Source: Leishmania infantum JPCM5 (taxonomy: Eukaryota; Euglenozoa; Kinetoplastea; Trypanosomatida; Trypanosomatidae). From it: DNA of 64,000 nt. A model generated the notes under the pieces. That model was not told the DNA's origin. It worked only from the letters and a program-made list of their open reading frames with translations, and did not search any database. Below, piece after piece: positions 53,927-63,737 of this stretch (position 1 is its first letter; the number at the start of each line of letters is the position of its first letter). The stretch covers positions 75,843 to 139,842 of the forward strand of contig NC_009401.2 in assembly GCF_000002875.2 (NCBI RefSeq), in the 5' to 3' direction. Both the position numbers and the translations under genes were made by a program.

Positions 53927-54954
53927 GCGAGCTCTCCACTGAGAGGTGCTGACACCGCACAATCCGATGGAAGGGGGAAGAGGGGGCAGCTGCGCAAGGA
54001 TGTATGTGCATGTGTGTCTAGTTCAATCTATGACAGCTCTGCGCTAGTAGCGAGGTAATAGTAAGCGCAGGAGCGAGATGCGGCGGGGGGTGCCAAGGCA
54101 GAGATGGGGCAGGAAGAGGCGGAGGAGCACGGCGCGCAAAAGGGGTGAAAGGGCCCCGGTGGCACGACGCTCTGTCCGGTGGTGATGCTGCTCGGCCCTC
54201 TCTCGGGCTCTCGGTCGCTCTTTTCGTGTGTGCTTCTATCGTTTCTGTGAAATATGCAGTGCTGTCATGCACGTGCGCAAGCGGCAGGCACGCACACCCA
54301 CACGCGCGTCGAAGCGAATGCATGCGTGCGAGAGAGGGGAGAAGGAGGGGAGCGGAGCGGAGGGCAGGGGAGGGAGATGACAAACTTCGAAAGATGGGAT
54401 CGACTCGGGCAGGACCGAAAAGACAAGAGAAAAAGGGGAGCGGTCAAACGGTGTTTTGCAGCACCGCTGCTCGAGACGCGCGGGCGCGCTTGTATTTCTC
54501 TCTTTTGGGCATCCGCCTGCTCTCCTCCTGCGCGTTGGTCGGAGTCCACGCTTCCACATGCGTACTCGCTCGGGCGTGAAAGGGTAAGAAAGAGGCGAAC
54601 GCGCACACGTGCCTATCAAGGTCAGTTTTTCCTCCTTTACTTTTCAACAGAGGCGACGGGCCACCCCTCGCCCAGCGAAGCGTGTCGGGGGGATTGCCAT
54701 CCTCTGGACAACCTCGACGCGACAACGTGTCAAGCGACTCCCATGTCATAAACAGGCGTCTCTACACGGAGATGCCGCAGAGAACTCAGAGAGCGGAAGA
54801 GCACACAGACAGGCTCCCCAGTCAGCGTGTTCAGCGCCCCAGTGCATGGCCCGTACAATGTGTCGCGTATCTAGGCACTTGTGTGAGTTTTGTTTCCAGG
54901 TCATTCGTGTCCTGGGCATCGACAGATTAGCACGTCTTTTGCCCTGAGCACCCT
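53927..54954. other. Spacer of 1.0 kb
   Basis: No gene. A minus-strand pyrimidine tract (CCCCCTCTTCCCCCTTCC) runs to AG at 53949-53950, a possible splice acceptor giving the RING protein a 22-base leader. A purine-rich block lies at 54330-54380. Confidence 0.5.
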
Positions 54955-55770
54955 TTACCGGCCGCCGCCGCCTCCTCCCGCCGACTTCTTGGCCTCGAGG
55001 CGCTTGCGGCGCGCGGCCCGATTGCGCATCTTCTCCCGCTGCAAGTGGGCCTTGATCGATGCAGCCATCATTGAAAAGTCACTCTTGAGCTGCCCCAACG
55101 CGGAGTTGGAGGAAGCCGCAGAAACAGCTGTTGTGCCGGTGCCGCCTGCCGCGTCAACGAAGCGCATGAGGAAGATGCTGTTGCTTCGGATGTACGTGGC
55201 ACCGATGTAGCGAGGTCGCGGCATCAGCTCACTAGTGCTCTGCATCACGTCTGCATCCTCTGTCACCATGCCTTGGAGACTGCTTGCGATGAGCCGTGCC
55301 TCCCGCTGCGACTTCTCACGCAGTATCGCCCGCTCCACATCAAAACTGCGGGCTCGTCGCACCAGCGCCTCGTTCAGCATAACGTTGTAGTGGTCATCAA
55401 TGTGCACCAGCTTGCCTGTGTAGACGTACCCCTGTCTTGTCTCCACCTCCACCTCCATGCTCCGAGACGGGTCGCAGCTTAGGCTGCTAGTCAGCAACGC
55501 CGAGTTGCACTCGCCCTTGTCGCCAGTGCCGTCACTTGCTTCAACAGCCAGCCCGAGCGCCCGCATGAGCACCGCCGCCGGCGCCGGCACGCCTTTCGAC
55601 CTTTTCTCCGAGTCCACGCTCGCGCTGCCGCCACCTGTAGCGGCAGCGGCACCCCGAGCATTGGTCCCCGTCGAGGATTCGTCTGCGATGCCTCGCACGT
55701 GCTTCTTGGACTTGTCAGGGACTGTAACGCTGGCCGTTTTCGGTCGACGATGCCTGTGCGCCGACGGCAT
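54955..55770 (-). CDS. Sm-fold protein, SmD3-like (271 aa)
   Basis: Sm proteins form the heptamer around snRNAs in spliceosomal snRNPs. First ATG is 55770 (MPSAHRHRRP); upstream only TTG. The Sm1 motif is at residues 104-134 (MEVEVETRQGYVYTGKLVHI, then DDHYNVML) and the Sm2 motif at 187-206 (YIGATYIRSNSIFLMRF), separated by about 50 residues rather than the usual short loop. A GVPAPAAVL stretch near 60-70 resembles the first strand of SmD3. The C-terminus is basic with a glycine-rich end (RRKRLEAKKSAGGGGGGR). Length is twice that of human SmD3, because of the N-terminal extension and loop. An Sm-like protein of another class cannot be excluded. Confidence 0.85.
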   Translation of the reverse strand: MPSAHRHRRPKTASVTVPDKSKKHVRGIADESSTGTNARGAAAATGGGSASVDSEKRSKGVPAPAAVLMRALGLAVEASDGTGDKGECNSALLTSSLSCDPSRSMEVEVETRQGYVYTGKLVHIDDHYNVMLNEALVRRARSFDVERAILREKSQREARLIASSLQGMVTEDADVMQSTSELMPRPRYIGATYIRSNSIFLMRFVDAAGGTGTTAVSAASSNSALGQLKSDFSMMAASIKAHLQREKMRNRAARRKRLEAKKSAGGGGGGR

Positions 55771-56262
55771 TTGCCGGCTGATGGCAACAGCAGCCACCGC
55801 CAACGATGCGGCGAAACAAATATGTGCCCTAGAGGAAAACGCCCGGAAGGTAAGATGCGCAATGGCAAGGTCCTGCGTTGTGCGTTGTGCGTGTGCGTGT
55901 GCCCGAGGGTGTGCGTGTGCGTGTACCCGAGGGTGTGCGTGTGCGTGTGCGTGTGCGTGTGCGTGTGCGTGTGCGTGTGCGTGTGCGTGTGCGTGTGCGT
56001 GTGCGTGTGCGTGTGCGTGTGCGTGTGCGTGTGCGTGTGCGTGTGCGTGTGCGTGTGCGTGTGCGTGTGCGTGTGCGTGTGCGTGTGCGTGAAATGGAGG
56101 CGGCCATGCACTTTGGCCAAGCCGTCGAGAGCGTCATAAAAGGAGCAGAGAGGACCAAGAGAGAGGTGGAGCCCCACGGGGGACCGAGAGAGCCGAGGAA
56201 GTAACGCGCAGGAAGACCACATGTCTGTCGCATTTCTTCTATTCCAATGTGAGTCCACTCCT
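55771..56262. other. Spacer with hexamer array
   Basis: No gene. It holds the (TGTGCG)n array described separately and a short pyrimidine tract on the minus strand with AG at 55829-55830. Confidence 0.5.
55934..56091. repeat. Tandem hexamer array, about 26 units of TGTGCG
   Basis: A near-perfect six-base repeat of 158 bases, preceded by two imperfect blocks (55876-55933) that each end in CCCGAGGG. It is not the TTAGGG telomere repeat. It lies between the SmD3-like gene and R2 copy 3. Confidence 0.92.
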
Positions 56263-56780
56263 CTGCCAGGCAACGCGAGGTCCACCTCCTCCCTCGAGCC
56301 TCCCCGGCGCTGCCACAGGCCACCCGTCGCGTGGCGCGGCGCAGCCCTAGGCGCACGCCGGTGCAGCAGTGCGCCGGCTCAGCCATCTGAGAGCACGGCC
56401 TCGGCAGCGGACTCCACCCACACCCCACTCCGCAGGCAGCCTCACAGCCGCTCCCGTCATGCCGGCCACCGCCCCCGGTGCACCCCCCTCGCGGTGGCGC
56501 AGGCTCCCTCCACCAGTGGGCAGCGAGGGCCGGGTGACAGATGCCTTCGAGCCACGCCGGCACTCGGCTTGTCATGTCGGCGGCACAAGCGTGCTCGCGG
56601 TCGCTGGCCGCTCCGGCGCCGCGCCATCCACGACCTGACCGCCGACATCAGTCGCCGTGCATCGCTCTGGCCCCCGCGCGTCGCCGGTGCTTGGCCCTGT
56701 GGCCACCAGAGGGGTGGCTCGGCATTTGGCTGGGGATAGGGCGGGGGCGGGACCGCCTGGCTTTCTCCCACAAGGAGAGA
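56263..56780. repeat. Dispersed repeat R2, copy 3 (shortened)
   Basis: Matches 970-1490 and 25443-25963 closely, with more differences at its left edge (CCAGGCAACGCG for CCAAACACCTCG), one C-to-T change in GAGGGGTGGC, and an early end at AGGAGAGA. The last 120 bases of copies 1 and 2 are missing. It lies 230 bases downstream of the stop at 57010. Confidence 0.92.
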
Positions 56781-57009
56781 AAGAGGGAGGGGGGCGGGGG
56801 TGATGCACACAGCAGCACGCAAGCATGCACACACAGGAGTCACTCGAGAACTGTCATGGTTAGGTTGAGCACCGGTGTCTTTTCGAGGCGGGGTAGCCGA
56901 GACACACACGCATGTGAAGCGAGAGAGGGCGTGGGGAAGATCCAACAGGCGCTCCTCACAACGAATGCCGCCGCGAGGGGCACCTCGCACTCCAAGTCCG
57001 TACAAGAGC
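56781..57009. other. Short 3' flank of the CFA20-domain gene
   Basis: No gene; probably 3' UTR. Confidence 0.5.
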
Positions 57010-60000
57010 TTACGTCCTGTCCACGTAAGCGTTCGTCTCCAGATCCAGGTAGCACTGCAGTACGCAGTCGTACATGTACCGACCCTCCCCGTTGCCGCGC
57101 TCTGCGGAGAGCGGCACGTCGTTCGCAAGAGCTTCATGATGAGAAACGGGTGTATGTTGCACTGGATCACGAGTCGAAGCGGCTGCGGGAAAGCCGAGCG
57201 TCTGCTGCTGAGCGAGTGGCGATGGCCCCACCGCTGCCCCAGCATGGTAAGTGGGTAATGTCGCTGCAGTGGCGGCCTGGGGCATGTGCACGACGGACGG
57301 AGGTGGCATAGATGGATGCGCAGAGGGGTATGCAGCTGCGATGCCGAGGCGAGGCGGTCGCGGACCACCGCCAGCGCCGGAGGAGGAGTCAGAGAGAGGA
57401 TCGCAGTGTCGATCGCCACCGCCACTGAACGGTGTGATCGTGGAGGGGTAACGGCCACGACTCGCTGACAGCGTGGGCATTGAGGAGGAAGGCAGCCACA
57501 TTTGAAAGCTGCTCACGGTACTGAAGCTGCGGCCGCTCGGAGGCGGGGGAGGGGCCTGCACGCCTACGCAGAGCTGTGCACCCTCGATGAAGCCCTGAAG
57601 GCTCTCCTGCTGTGACGCAACGCCCAATTTACTAGCGGCGGCGGCCGAGAGGGGGGTGTGCATGCCCGAGGAGGTGGGACCGGCGTTCTGCCTGGCGGAC
57701 CAGGTCGCTAGGCGTCCTGCAGCACCGCTCTCCGCTCCAGGGGAACGTACCCGCCCCGGTAGTGGGGTGTCCGTGAGTCGAACTTCATCCTGCAACGCGC
57801 GCTGAGTAGCGTCACCGACGGACGGGGAATGGCCAGGCTCTGGGACGGGACGGCGCCACACAACTGCCTTTGTAACTTGACCAGATGACGACTTCAGCTG
57901 TGGCACCACAGCCGCCACTACCTCTGGAGCTGGGGTTTGTGATTCGCTCAAAAGCCGCGGTGCCTGCTGCAGCAGTGCAGCCGCCTCACTCTTTTCCACA
58001 CCAGCCATGTAGCTTGAGGGAGCACCGCCAGCACGTGGCAGCGCCTCGCCTACAGCTCCGGAATCGGTGGGTACCCTCAGCATTGAAGGCGTCTGCGGAG
58101 TCAGGGAGGTCGAGCGGAACGTCCAGGAGGTGGCAGCGCTTGTCGGCGGAGGTATTTCGGCTGAAGGAGCGTCACCGACGCCATCGTTGTCACTACCGTC
58201 GACGAGGGAAAAAGAAGCGGCCGAGGAAGACGAAGAGAGAGCCGCCTGGTGCGCACGTAGCCGCTCCGCCAGTGGGGCACGTTTGACAGCGGCAGTCGCT
58301 GGCCGCTGCAATGAAGCTGACAAGCAGAGCGGCCTCTCTGCTGAGCTCCACAACTCGAGAATAGCATTCGCGTCGTTCGCGGCGGCTGATGCTGTCGCCG
58401 CACACTCTGCGACTGCGACACGCGCAACACTGTCGCATGCTTGCGTCGCCATCGCAGCCGCTGGTGGCGTTGGCGGCAGGCTGGGTACGGCCGCTGTGTT
58501 GACCACCGCATCGCGCGGCGTATCACGCAGGACTGCCTCTATGATCTCAGCAGGAGCCGTTGGGCCAGGAGCAGACGGAGGCGACGGGGAGGAATGGGTT
58601 GAAGCAGCGCCTGTGAGTGGTGGCGGTGGCACCAACAGTGGCAGCACTGTCGGTGTCACCGTGCTGACGGCAGGTCGAGCACCTTGCGCCGTAGGCGGTG
58701 GCGTCACGTGGCGCGACGGTGGGCGCCTGCCGAGCGGCTGGGCAAAGATGGAGGCAGCAGCGGCAGCAGCAGCGGCCGCCTCCTCTTCCACCCCCGCCAG
58801 TACCATGTGGATGCGACGCACCCGCTCGCTCATCGCATCCATCAACTCCACGGCAGAGGAGTAGGACGTAACGGATAAGACTGAGGTTTCTGAGGTTGTA
58901 GCGGTAGTCGTGGTGGCGCTGCTAGTCGTAGAAAAGAGAAGGCCCGCCGCTCCCACGGCCGCGGGTGCCGAGAAGCCCTCCTGGCCTGCGTCCTCTATCG
59001 CGACATCCTCTCCCACTTGCTGCGCCACCCCCTCACCCGTGTGTCCTGCATTCAGCGCGTGATGCGTTGCCTTGTTGGCAACCGGCGGCTGCGACGGTGC
59101 GCGACGCAGAGGAGGCTTGCCCGTCATGAGCTGATTCGCTGGGTACTGCGGCGGTGTGGCGGGAGCGAGCTGCTCGGCGGCCGACACCTCGCGGACAACG
59201 AACATTTCCGCGTCGTCGGAGGCCGAGAGAGACGCCCCGTCAACCGGAGAAGACCGGGGAGAGGCGGAGGATGGAAAAGAAGCCGACGGAGGGGCGGCTG
59301 AAGTCGGCGCGTGCGCTGCGGCTCCCGAGCCGGTGAACTGATGTGCGGGCTGAGGCTGTGACTGCTGCTGATGATCACGCATTCTTAACAGCTCTAGGGC
59401 TGTGTGGTGCAGCACCTTCGACGGTTCCGGCTGCCTCTTGCATACGCGTGCTGCTGCGGCCTCGCTCTCAGGTTGGTGCCGGTACGAATTTAACAAGGCG
59501 GGGTTCTTTTGCTGATCAGGGTTCGGCTGGCGGCGCTGTAGCTGGTGCGGCGGTAGCGTGGCAGACGACGGTAAGGTAAGGGGCTTGCTGGCGGCTGTTG
59601 TGACTGCCTGTGCTGCCCGCCGCCTTGCGGTGTCCTGTGTCGCGTCCCCAGCCCACTCTACGGCGCTTCTGCCAACGTCACCGGCACAGTTGTTCGCCTT
59701 CCACCGCACCTGCGTCGCCTCGATGCTGTTGTCGCTGTCTCTCGTATGCGCCTCGCCCTCTCGTGACGGTTCTTCCGCAGGGGCCAGCGGGGCAGGCGCC
59801 TCGCTCAGGATATGCTCGTCTCCCGTTCGCACAAACACGCAGAGGCTCTCCCCCGCCTCGGCGGGAAGACGCAGAGCCTCTGGTGGAACCCAGCAACTGC
59901 CGCTGCCGCTGCTGCGCTGCTGCAGTGTTCCGGAGCCTCGTCGATCGCTGTGCCCCTCTCCATCGGCGTCCCTGACGATCTCCTGCGTGCCGCCGATCGG

Positions 60001-61386
60001 CGTGGCCATGAGAGGCACCGTACCCGGCACCCCATCCGCAGTGACGAGGTGGTCCATGGCAGGGTAAGGAAGTGGGAGCCCGTGGCCGGCGATGATGCGG
60101 CGCACGTAAACTCCACCTGTGCTGGCGGCGCTGCCACCCGAGCCGATACGCAGCTGCTTCAATCGGCAATGTGTCCCGCCTGCCACCACAGCGCCAGCTG
60201 CCTTGCAAGACTGCAGAAGCGCTTCGAGGTCCACGAAGAGCTGCACCCACTGCGCCGTGCGCACACACTGCAGGGGTATCTTCGTGTGGTGAGTGTGTCG
60301 CTGTACGGCGTGCCCGGTGTTGGTGAAGCGCAGCCGGTACCCACCACTGTTGCCGCTACTGCCCCCACCGTTAGTGCTGATCCTTCCTCGAGCACTATCG
60401 GAGGAAGTGCCGGTGCGGAGGACGAGCTCAATGTAAAAGCTGCCGGGTGGCGGGATCGGTGACCCCGGCAGCTGCGGCCGCGATGCACCCGCCTGATGTT
60501 GCGCAGCGGTTGACAGGGTAGGAGCAGCTACGCAAAACTGCACCACCACAATGGTGTGCACGGCAGTGGCCGCGAACAGCAGAGGCGCGGCAGCCGTCCC
60601 CGACGCTGGTGCGGGTGTCGCGGCGAGCGCCGGCAGTCGCATGCACGAGGAAAAGTCAACCTCCGTCCCCGGAATAATGTGCAACAACTGCGAGCGTGTG
60701 TCGCGGTCGTAGACGCAGCGAATCCCGCTAGAAGACTGGTGGGACGCTCGCGCAGCGGCGGACGCTGCAGCGTGCTTCGTATTGCGCTGCCTGGCTGCCG
60801 TACTGGATGCTGCCGCTGCAGATGCAGATAGAGGAGGGCCGCCTGCGGATAGTCGGTTGAGGGACGCCCCGCGAACTCTCAGATATCCTCCACGGGGTGC
60901 AGCTGCAGCAACGTTGCCGGGACGCTCCAGGGTGACCGTCTTGAGCCCCTCCAGCGGGCGGGGGCCTTGTGGACTGAATAAGACGAGGCATGGAACGGTG
61001 CGATGCGGCGGTGCTGCGACAGGAGACTCGGCAGGTGAAGTTGACCGGAGACTGGACGATGTGTGGGTGGCATTGGAGCGAGGTTTCGAGCCTATGGCAG
61101 CCGGCTCAGCACGCAATGCAGCCCGCGGCGTGGCGGCGTTGCACATCGCCGCGTCGCCAACGTCATGATATGGCTTCGTCACCGCCTTTTCATTGAAGCC
61201 ACTGCATCGCTCGTCTTCTTTCCTGTACGGCCCTCTCACATATTCACTGAGGAGTGTAGGTGTCTGTCGTTGTGTCGACTGGCGCGGCCCCTGACGCTGC
61301 ACTCCCGCAGCGATGGCAGCCGTCCGCACCAGCGGTGCCGGTGTAGGCGGCGGGGGCATGTGGTGACTAAAGAAGTAGGCGTTCAT
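57010..61386 (-). CDS. Large CFA20-domain protein, CFAP20DC-like (1458 aa)
   Basis: Start ATG 61386 (MNAYFFSHHMPP). A CFA20 domain (as in the basal-body and axonemal protein CFAP20) is spread over about residues 120-470 with low-complexity inserts: VLFSPQGPRPLEGLKTVTLE, then GSFYIELVLRT, then YRLRFTNTGHAVQ with HTKIPLQCVRTAQWVQLFVDL, and a final strand VYVRRIIAGHGLPLPYP. The pairing of the last two motifs is the best evidence. Residues 470-1430 are almost all disordered (Ala, Pro, Ser, Thr, Gln), with a possible short coiled coil near 860. The end YMYDCVLQCYLDLETNAYVD is aromatic and may be a separate binding motif. A splice acceptor may lie at 61417-61418, giving a 31-base leader. Confidence 0.85.
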   Translation of the reverse strand: MNAYFFSHHMPPPPTPAPLVRTAAIAAGVQRQGPRQSTQRQTPTLLSEYVRGPYRKEDERCSGFNEKAVTKPYHDVGDAAMCNAATPRAALRAEPAAIGSKPRSNATHTSSSLRSTSPAESPVAAPPHRTVPCLVLFSPQGPRPLEGLKTVTLERPGNVAAAAPRGGYLRVRGASLNRLSAGGPPLSASAAAASSTAARQRNTKHAAASAAARASHQSSSGIRCVYDRDTRSQLLHIIPGTEVDFSSCMRLPALAATPAPASGTAAAPLLFAATAVHTIVVVQFCVAAPTLSTAAQHQAGASRPQLPGSPIPPPGSFYIELVLRTGTSSDSARGRISTNGGGSSGNSGGYRLRFTNTGHAVQRHTHHTKIPLQCVRTAQWVQLFVDLEALLQSCKAAGAVVAGGTHCRLKQLRIGSGGSAASTGGVYVRRIIAGHGLPLPYPAMDHLVTADGVPGTVPLMATPIGGTQEIVRDADGEGHSDRRGSGTLQQRSSGSGSCWVPPEALRLPAEAGESLCVFVRTGDEHILSEAPAPLAPAEEPSREGEAHTRDSDNSIEATQVRWKANNCAGDVGRSAVEWAGDATQDTARRRAAQAVTTAASKPLTLPSSATLPPHQLQRRQPNPDQQKNPALLNSYRHQPESEAAAARVCKRQPEPSKVLHHTALELLRMRDHQQQSQPQPAHQFTGSGAAAHAPTSAAPPSASFPSSASPRSSPVDGASLSASDDAEMFVVREVSAAEQLAPATPPQYPANQLMTGKPPLRRAPSQPPVANKATHHALNAGHTGEGVAQQVGEDVAIEDAGQEGFSAPAAVGAAGLLFSTTSSATTTTATTSETSVLSVTSYSSAVELMDAMSERVRRIHMVLAGVEEEAAAAAAAAASIFAQPLGRRPPSRHVTPPPTAQGARPAVSTVTPTVLPLLVPPPPLTGAASTHSSPSPPSAPGPTAPAEIIEAVLRDTPRDAVVNTAAVPSLPPTPPAAAMATQACDSVARVAVAECAATASAAANDANAILELWSSAERPLCLSASLQRPATAAVKRAPLAERLRAHQAALSSSSSAASFSLVDGSDNDGVGDAPSAEIPPPTSAATSWTFRSTSLTPQTPSMLRVPTDSGAVGEALPRAGGAPSSYMAGVEKSEAAALLQQAPRLLSESQTPAPEVVAAVVPQLKSSSGQVTKAVVWRRPVPEPGHSPSVGDATQRALQDEVRLTDTPLPGRVRSPGAESGAAGRLATWSARQNAGPTSSGMHTPLSAAAASKLGVASQQESLQGFIEGAQLCVGVQAPPPPPSGRSFSTVSSFQMWLPSSSMPTLSASRGRYPSTITPFSGGGDRHCDPLSDSSSGAGGGPRPPRLGIAAAYPSAHPSMPPPSVVHMPQAATAATLPTYHAGAAVGPSPLAQQQTLGFPAAASTRDPVQHTPVSHHEALANDVPLSAERGNGEGRYMYDCVLQCYLDLETNAYVDRT

Positions 61387-62753
61387 CGCTTCTACTCGTC
61401 CACCGTCCCCCTCCGCCTAGTCGGCAGGAATGGGGCGGAGAGCGAATGTGAGAGAGGAAGAGATAGCGGGGAGCTATGGCAGAGAATCGAAGGCCGGCAT
61501 GCATAACCGCAGCTGATGAGTGCTAGCGTGTGCACGTGCGTGTGTTTATGTATGTGTTCGGGCGATCACTAAGATCTACTCTAGCGGCCAGAGAGCAACA
61601 GGGAGTAACACATGGGGAAAAAAAAGCAACGAGGGGCCAGAGAGGAAGAGAAAGGAGGAGGGGCACACGCACACGCATACGACGCCTTGCGCGTCTGGGC
61701 CGGGAGAAGAAGGGGGTACGCCGGACTTTGGGCAAGAGAAGCGAAACGAAACTACAAAACACAAAAGGCAGCGACCGCAACATCGGCAGTGAAGGGGGTG
61801 GTGGTTATGGATGCTTACAGCGGCGCACGTGCACATCACCACCACAAACGCACTGCCCAACCAACACTCGCGACTTCGACCTTCGTCGTTTTCCTTCTTT
61901 TCTGTGTGTCTATGTCTGTTTGTATGTGTGTGTGTGTACGTGTGGTCAGTGCGCGGCGACTCGATAACAAACGTAGCACCGTTGCGTTCCGGTGCAACGG
62001 GGCCCCGGACAATCTAACTTTTTGTATGCGCGTGCGGGGTGTGTGTGTGAAAAGTTGTTGTAACGGAGAGAAGGGGGGGGGGGGCAGAAGATTTCGTGGA
62101 CGAAGTTACGGAAGTTGCATCGGCGCCTTAAATAGCGAATAAAAAAGAAAGAGCCGCGGTGGTGGAAAGATGATGTAAGAAGCAGCATCATGGCGTCGCC
62201 AGCATTCATGCATGGGCACGTATGTGTGGGTGTGTGTGTGTGTGACCGCCAACACCAACACAAGATGGAAGATGCGGCACTACTAAGAAGGATATCCACT
62301 ACCGTAGACGCACAGATGGTGACTGGATAGTACCCAACGCCTCCCCACCACCACCACCACCAGCACGACCATCAGGGATGATGCTCAGGTGCTCAACACC
62401 GCGACACGCACACACACGCACATGCACGTCGTCGCATAGCAAAGCCAACGGTGAGCAGGTGGATCGCTCACATCCAATTTCGTTGTTCTCGATTTCTCGC
62501 TTTCTCTTGACGCCTTGTGCTGTAGCAGTTGCTTGAGTGCATCCTGCCAGTCTGGCGCAGCTCTCTTCAAAAAGTGGCAGCAGCGGCAAAGAAGAGCAGA
62601 GAGATCGATGCAAACTAGGGGTGAAGCAGCGTTGCACAGAGAACAAAACAAGCAGAGGCGAAAACGTCGATCCGGGCACAGGCACTCTCCCGCTCGTGTG
62701 ATGGAAGTACCTGGGGGAGGGAGGGGGCGGGCGGCAGTGCGGAAAGGACGTCC
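61387..62753. other. Spacer of 1.37 kb
   Basis: No gene seen. The minus strand has a pyrimidine tract and AG at 61417-61418. A run of 13 G lies near 62067, a GT run at 62226-62242, and a CCA run at 62344-62364. Confidence 0.5.
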
Positions 62754-63737
62754 TCAAAAATACTCAGGATAGCACCGCTCCAGCTCCCGTGCCAGGGACG
62801 CGACTGAGCGACGCCGCCGGCGCTGACGACGTTCGTGAGGAGGGCAAGAATTTTGGCACACACTGCCGTCGACACCACGCTCGTCTCGAGGTGCTGGTGG
62901 TGGCAGGTCCGTCGGGTGGTGTGCAGTGAGTGCAGTACCAACAGACACCGAATCCATTTTCAGTGTAGGCCACTTCTGCGGAGCACAAATTGATGGCGCC
63001 TCCTCATCCTCCAACGGCGTCGGTGATGACGGGCCGTTGTCGCGCGTAGCCCGTGACGGCGTAGTCGTGACGAAGTGCTGAGAAGTCTGGCGCGGCAGAA
63101 AAGAAAAGCGCGGCTGCGCGTGAGTTGTGTGCCCCCTCCCAGGGTCTACAGAAGCAGCGGTGGAGAGGGTCTGCGCATAGGATGCCGCGGAAGCGGTATG
63201 AGCGCTGGTGCCACAGCAGGTTATGAGGTCACCGCCAGCGCCAGCCTCTGAGCTGTTGTCCGCGGCGTCCACGGCCTCCTCGTACGGAATACAGTGAAGC
63301 TCCATGACCTCCTCCACCAGTATGTCGAACCCGCACAGGTTCAGCTCTGTGCCCACCACCCAGTCCGCCCCGCGGTGTGCGAGCTGCATGCACATGAAGA
63401 TCTTGTTCGGCGCCTGCCCCACCGCTTTGCACCGCAGCACGCACTCCCGGTTGTCCTTGTCGTACAAGTAGGAGACGTCGTGGGCGACGGAAAGCGCACC
63501 CTCCCGCTTCGCCCGCTGCTGGCGAGAGCCGCTGCTCCGGCGGAAGACCACGTTAAACCGAGAGGCACCGGCTTTGGTGAGTGGAGTAGCATGGCAGCTG
63601 CCCTTATCACCGGCGCCCATGGCTGCTGTCTGCGGTGGCTGCCACCTTGGCATCGGTGTGTCTGTCACTGTCTGAGCGTATGCGAAAAGTGCCTGCGGTC
63701 GTGCATCAAGAGGAGGCCCCCTCCGGCCGCCCATCAT
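62754..63737 (-). CDS. Hypothetical protein, 327 aa
   Basis: I took the ATG at 63737 (MMGGRRGPPLDARP); the frame upstream carries a further ATG but its sequence looks like leader and begins with GTG. Residues about 60-185 look folded, with alternating hydrophobic positions (FNVVFRRSS, then SYLYDKDNRECVLRCKAVG, KIFMCMQLAHR, DWVVGTELNLCGFDILVEEVMEL). The last third is low-complexity and ends in a basic cluster (RRQRRRRRSVASLARELE). No family recognised, no signal peptide or membrane segment. Confidence 0.75.
   Translation of the reverse strand: MMGGRRGPPLDARPQALFAYAQTVTDTPMPRWQPPQTAAMGAGDKGSCHATPLTKAGASRFNVVFRRSSGSRQQRAKREGALSVAHDVSYLYDKDNRECVLRCKAVGQAPNKIFMCMQLAHRGADWVVGTELNLCGFDILVEEVMELHCIPYEEAVDAADNSSEAGAGGDLITCCGTSAHTASAASYAQTLSTAASVDPGRGHTTHAQPRFSFLPRQTSQHFVTTTPSRATRDNGPSSPTPLEDEEAPSICAPQKWPTLKMDSVSVGTALTAHHPTDLPPPAPRDERGVDGSVCQNSCPPHERRQRRRRRSVASLARELERCYPEYF

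Noticed and set aside
55934..56091. Hexamer array as a telomere or subtelomere sign
   Set aside because: The unit is TGTGCG, not TTAGGG, and genes continue on both sides.
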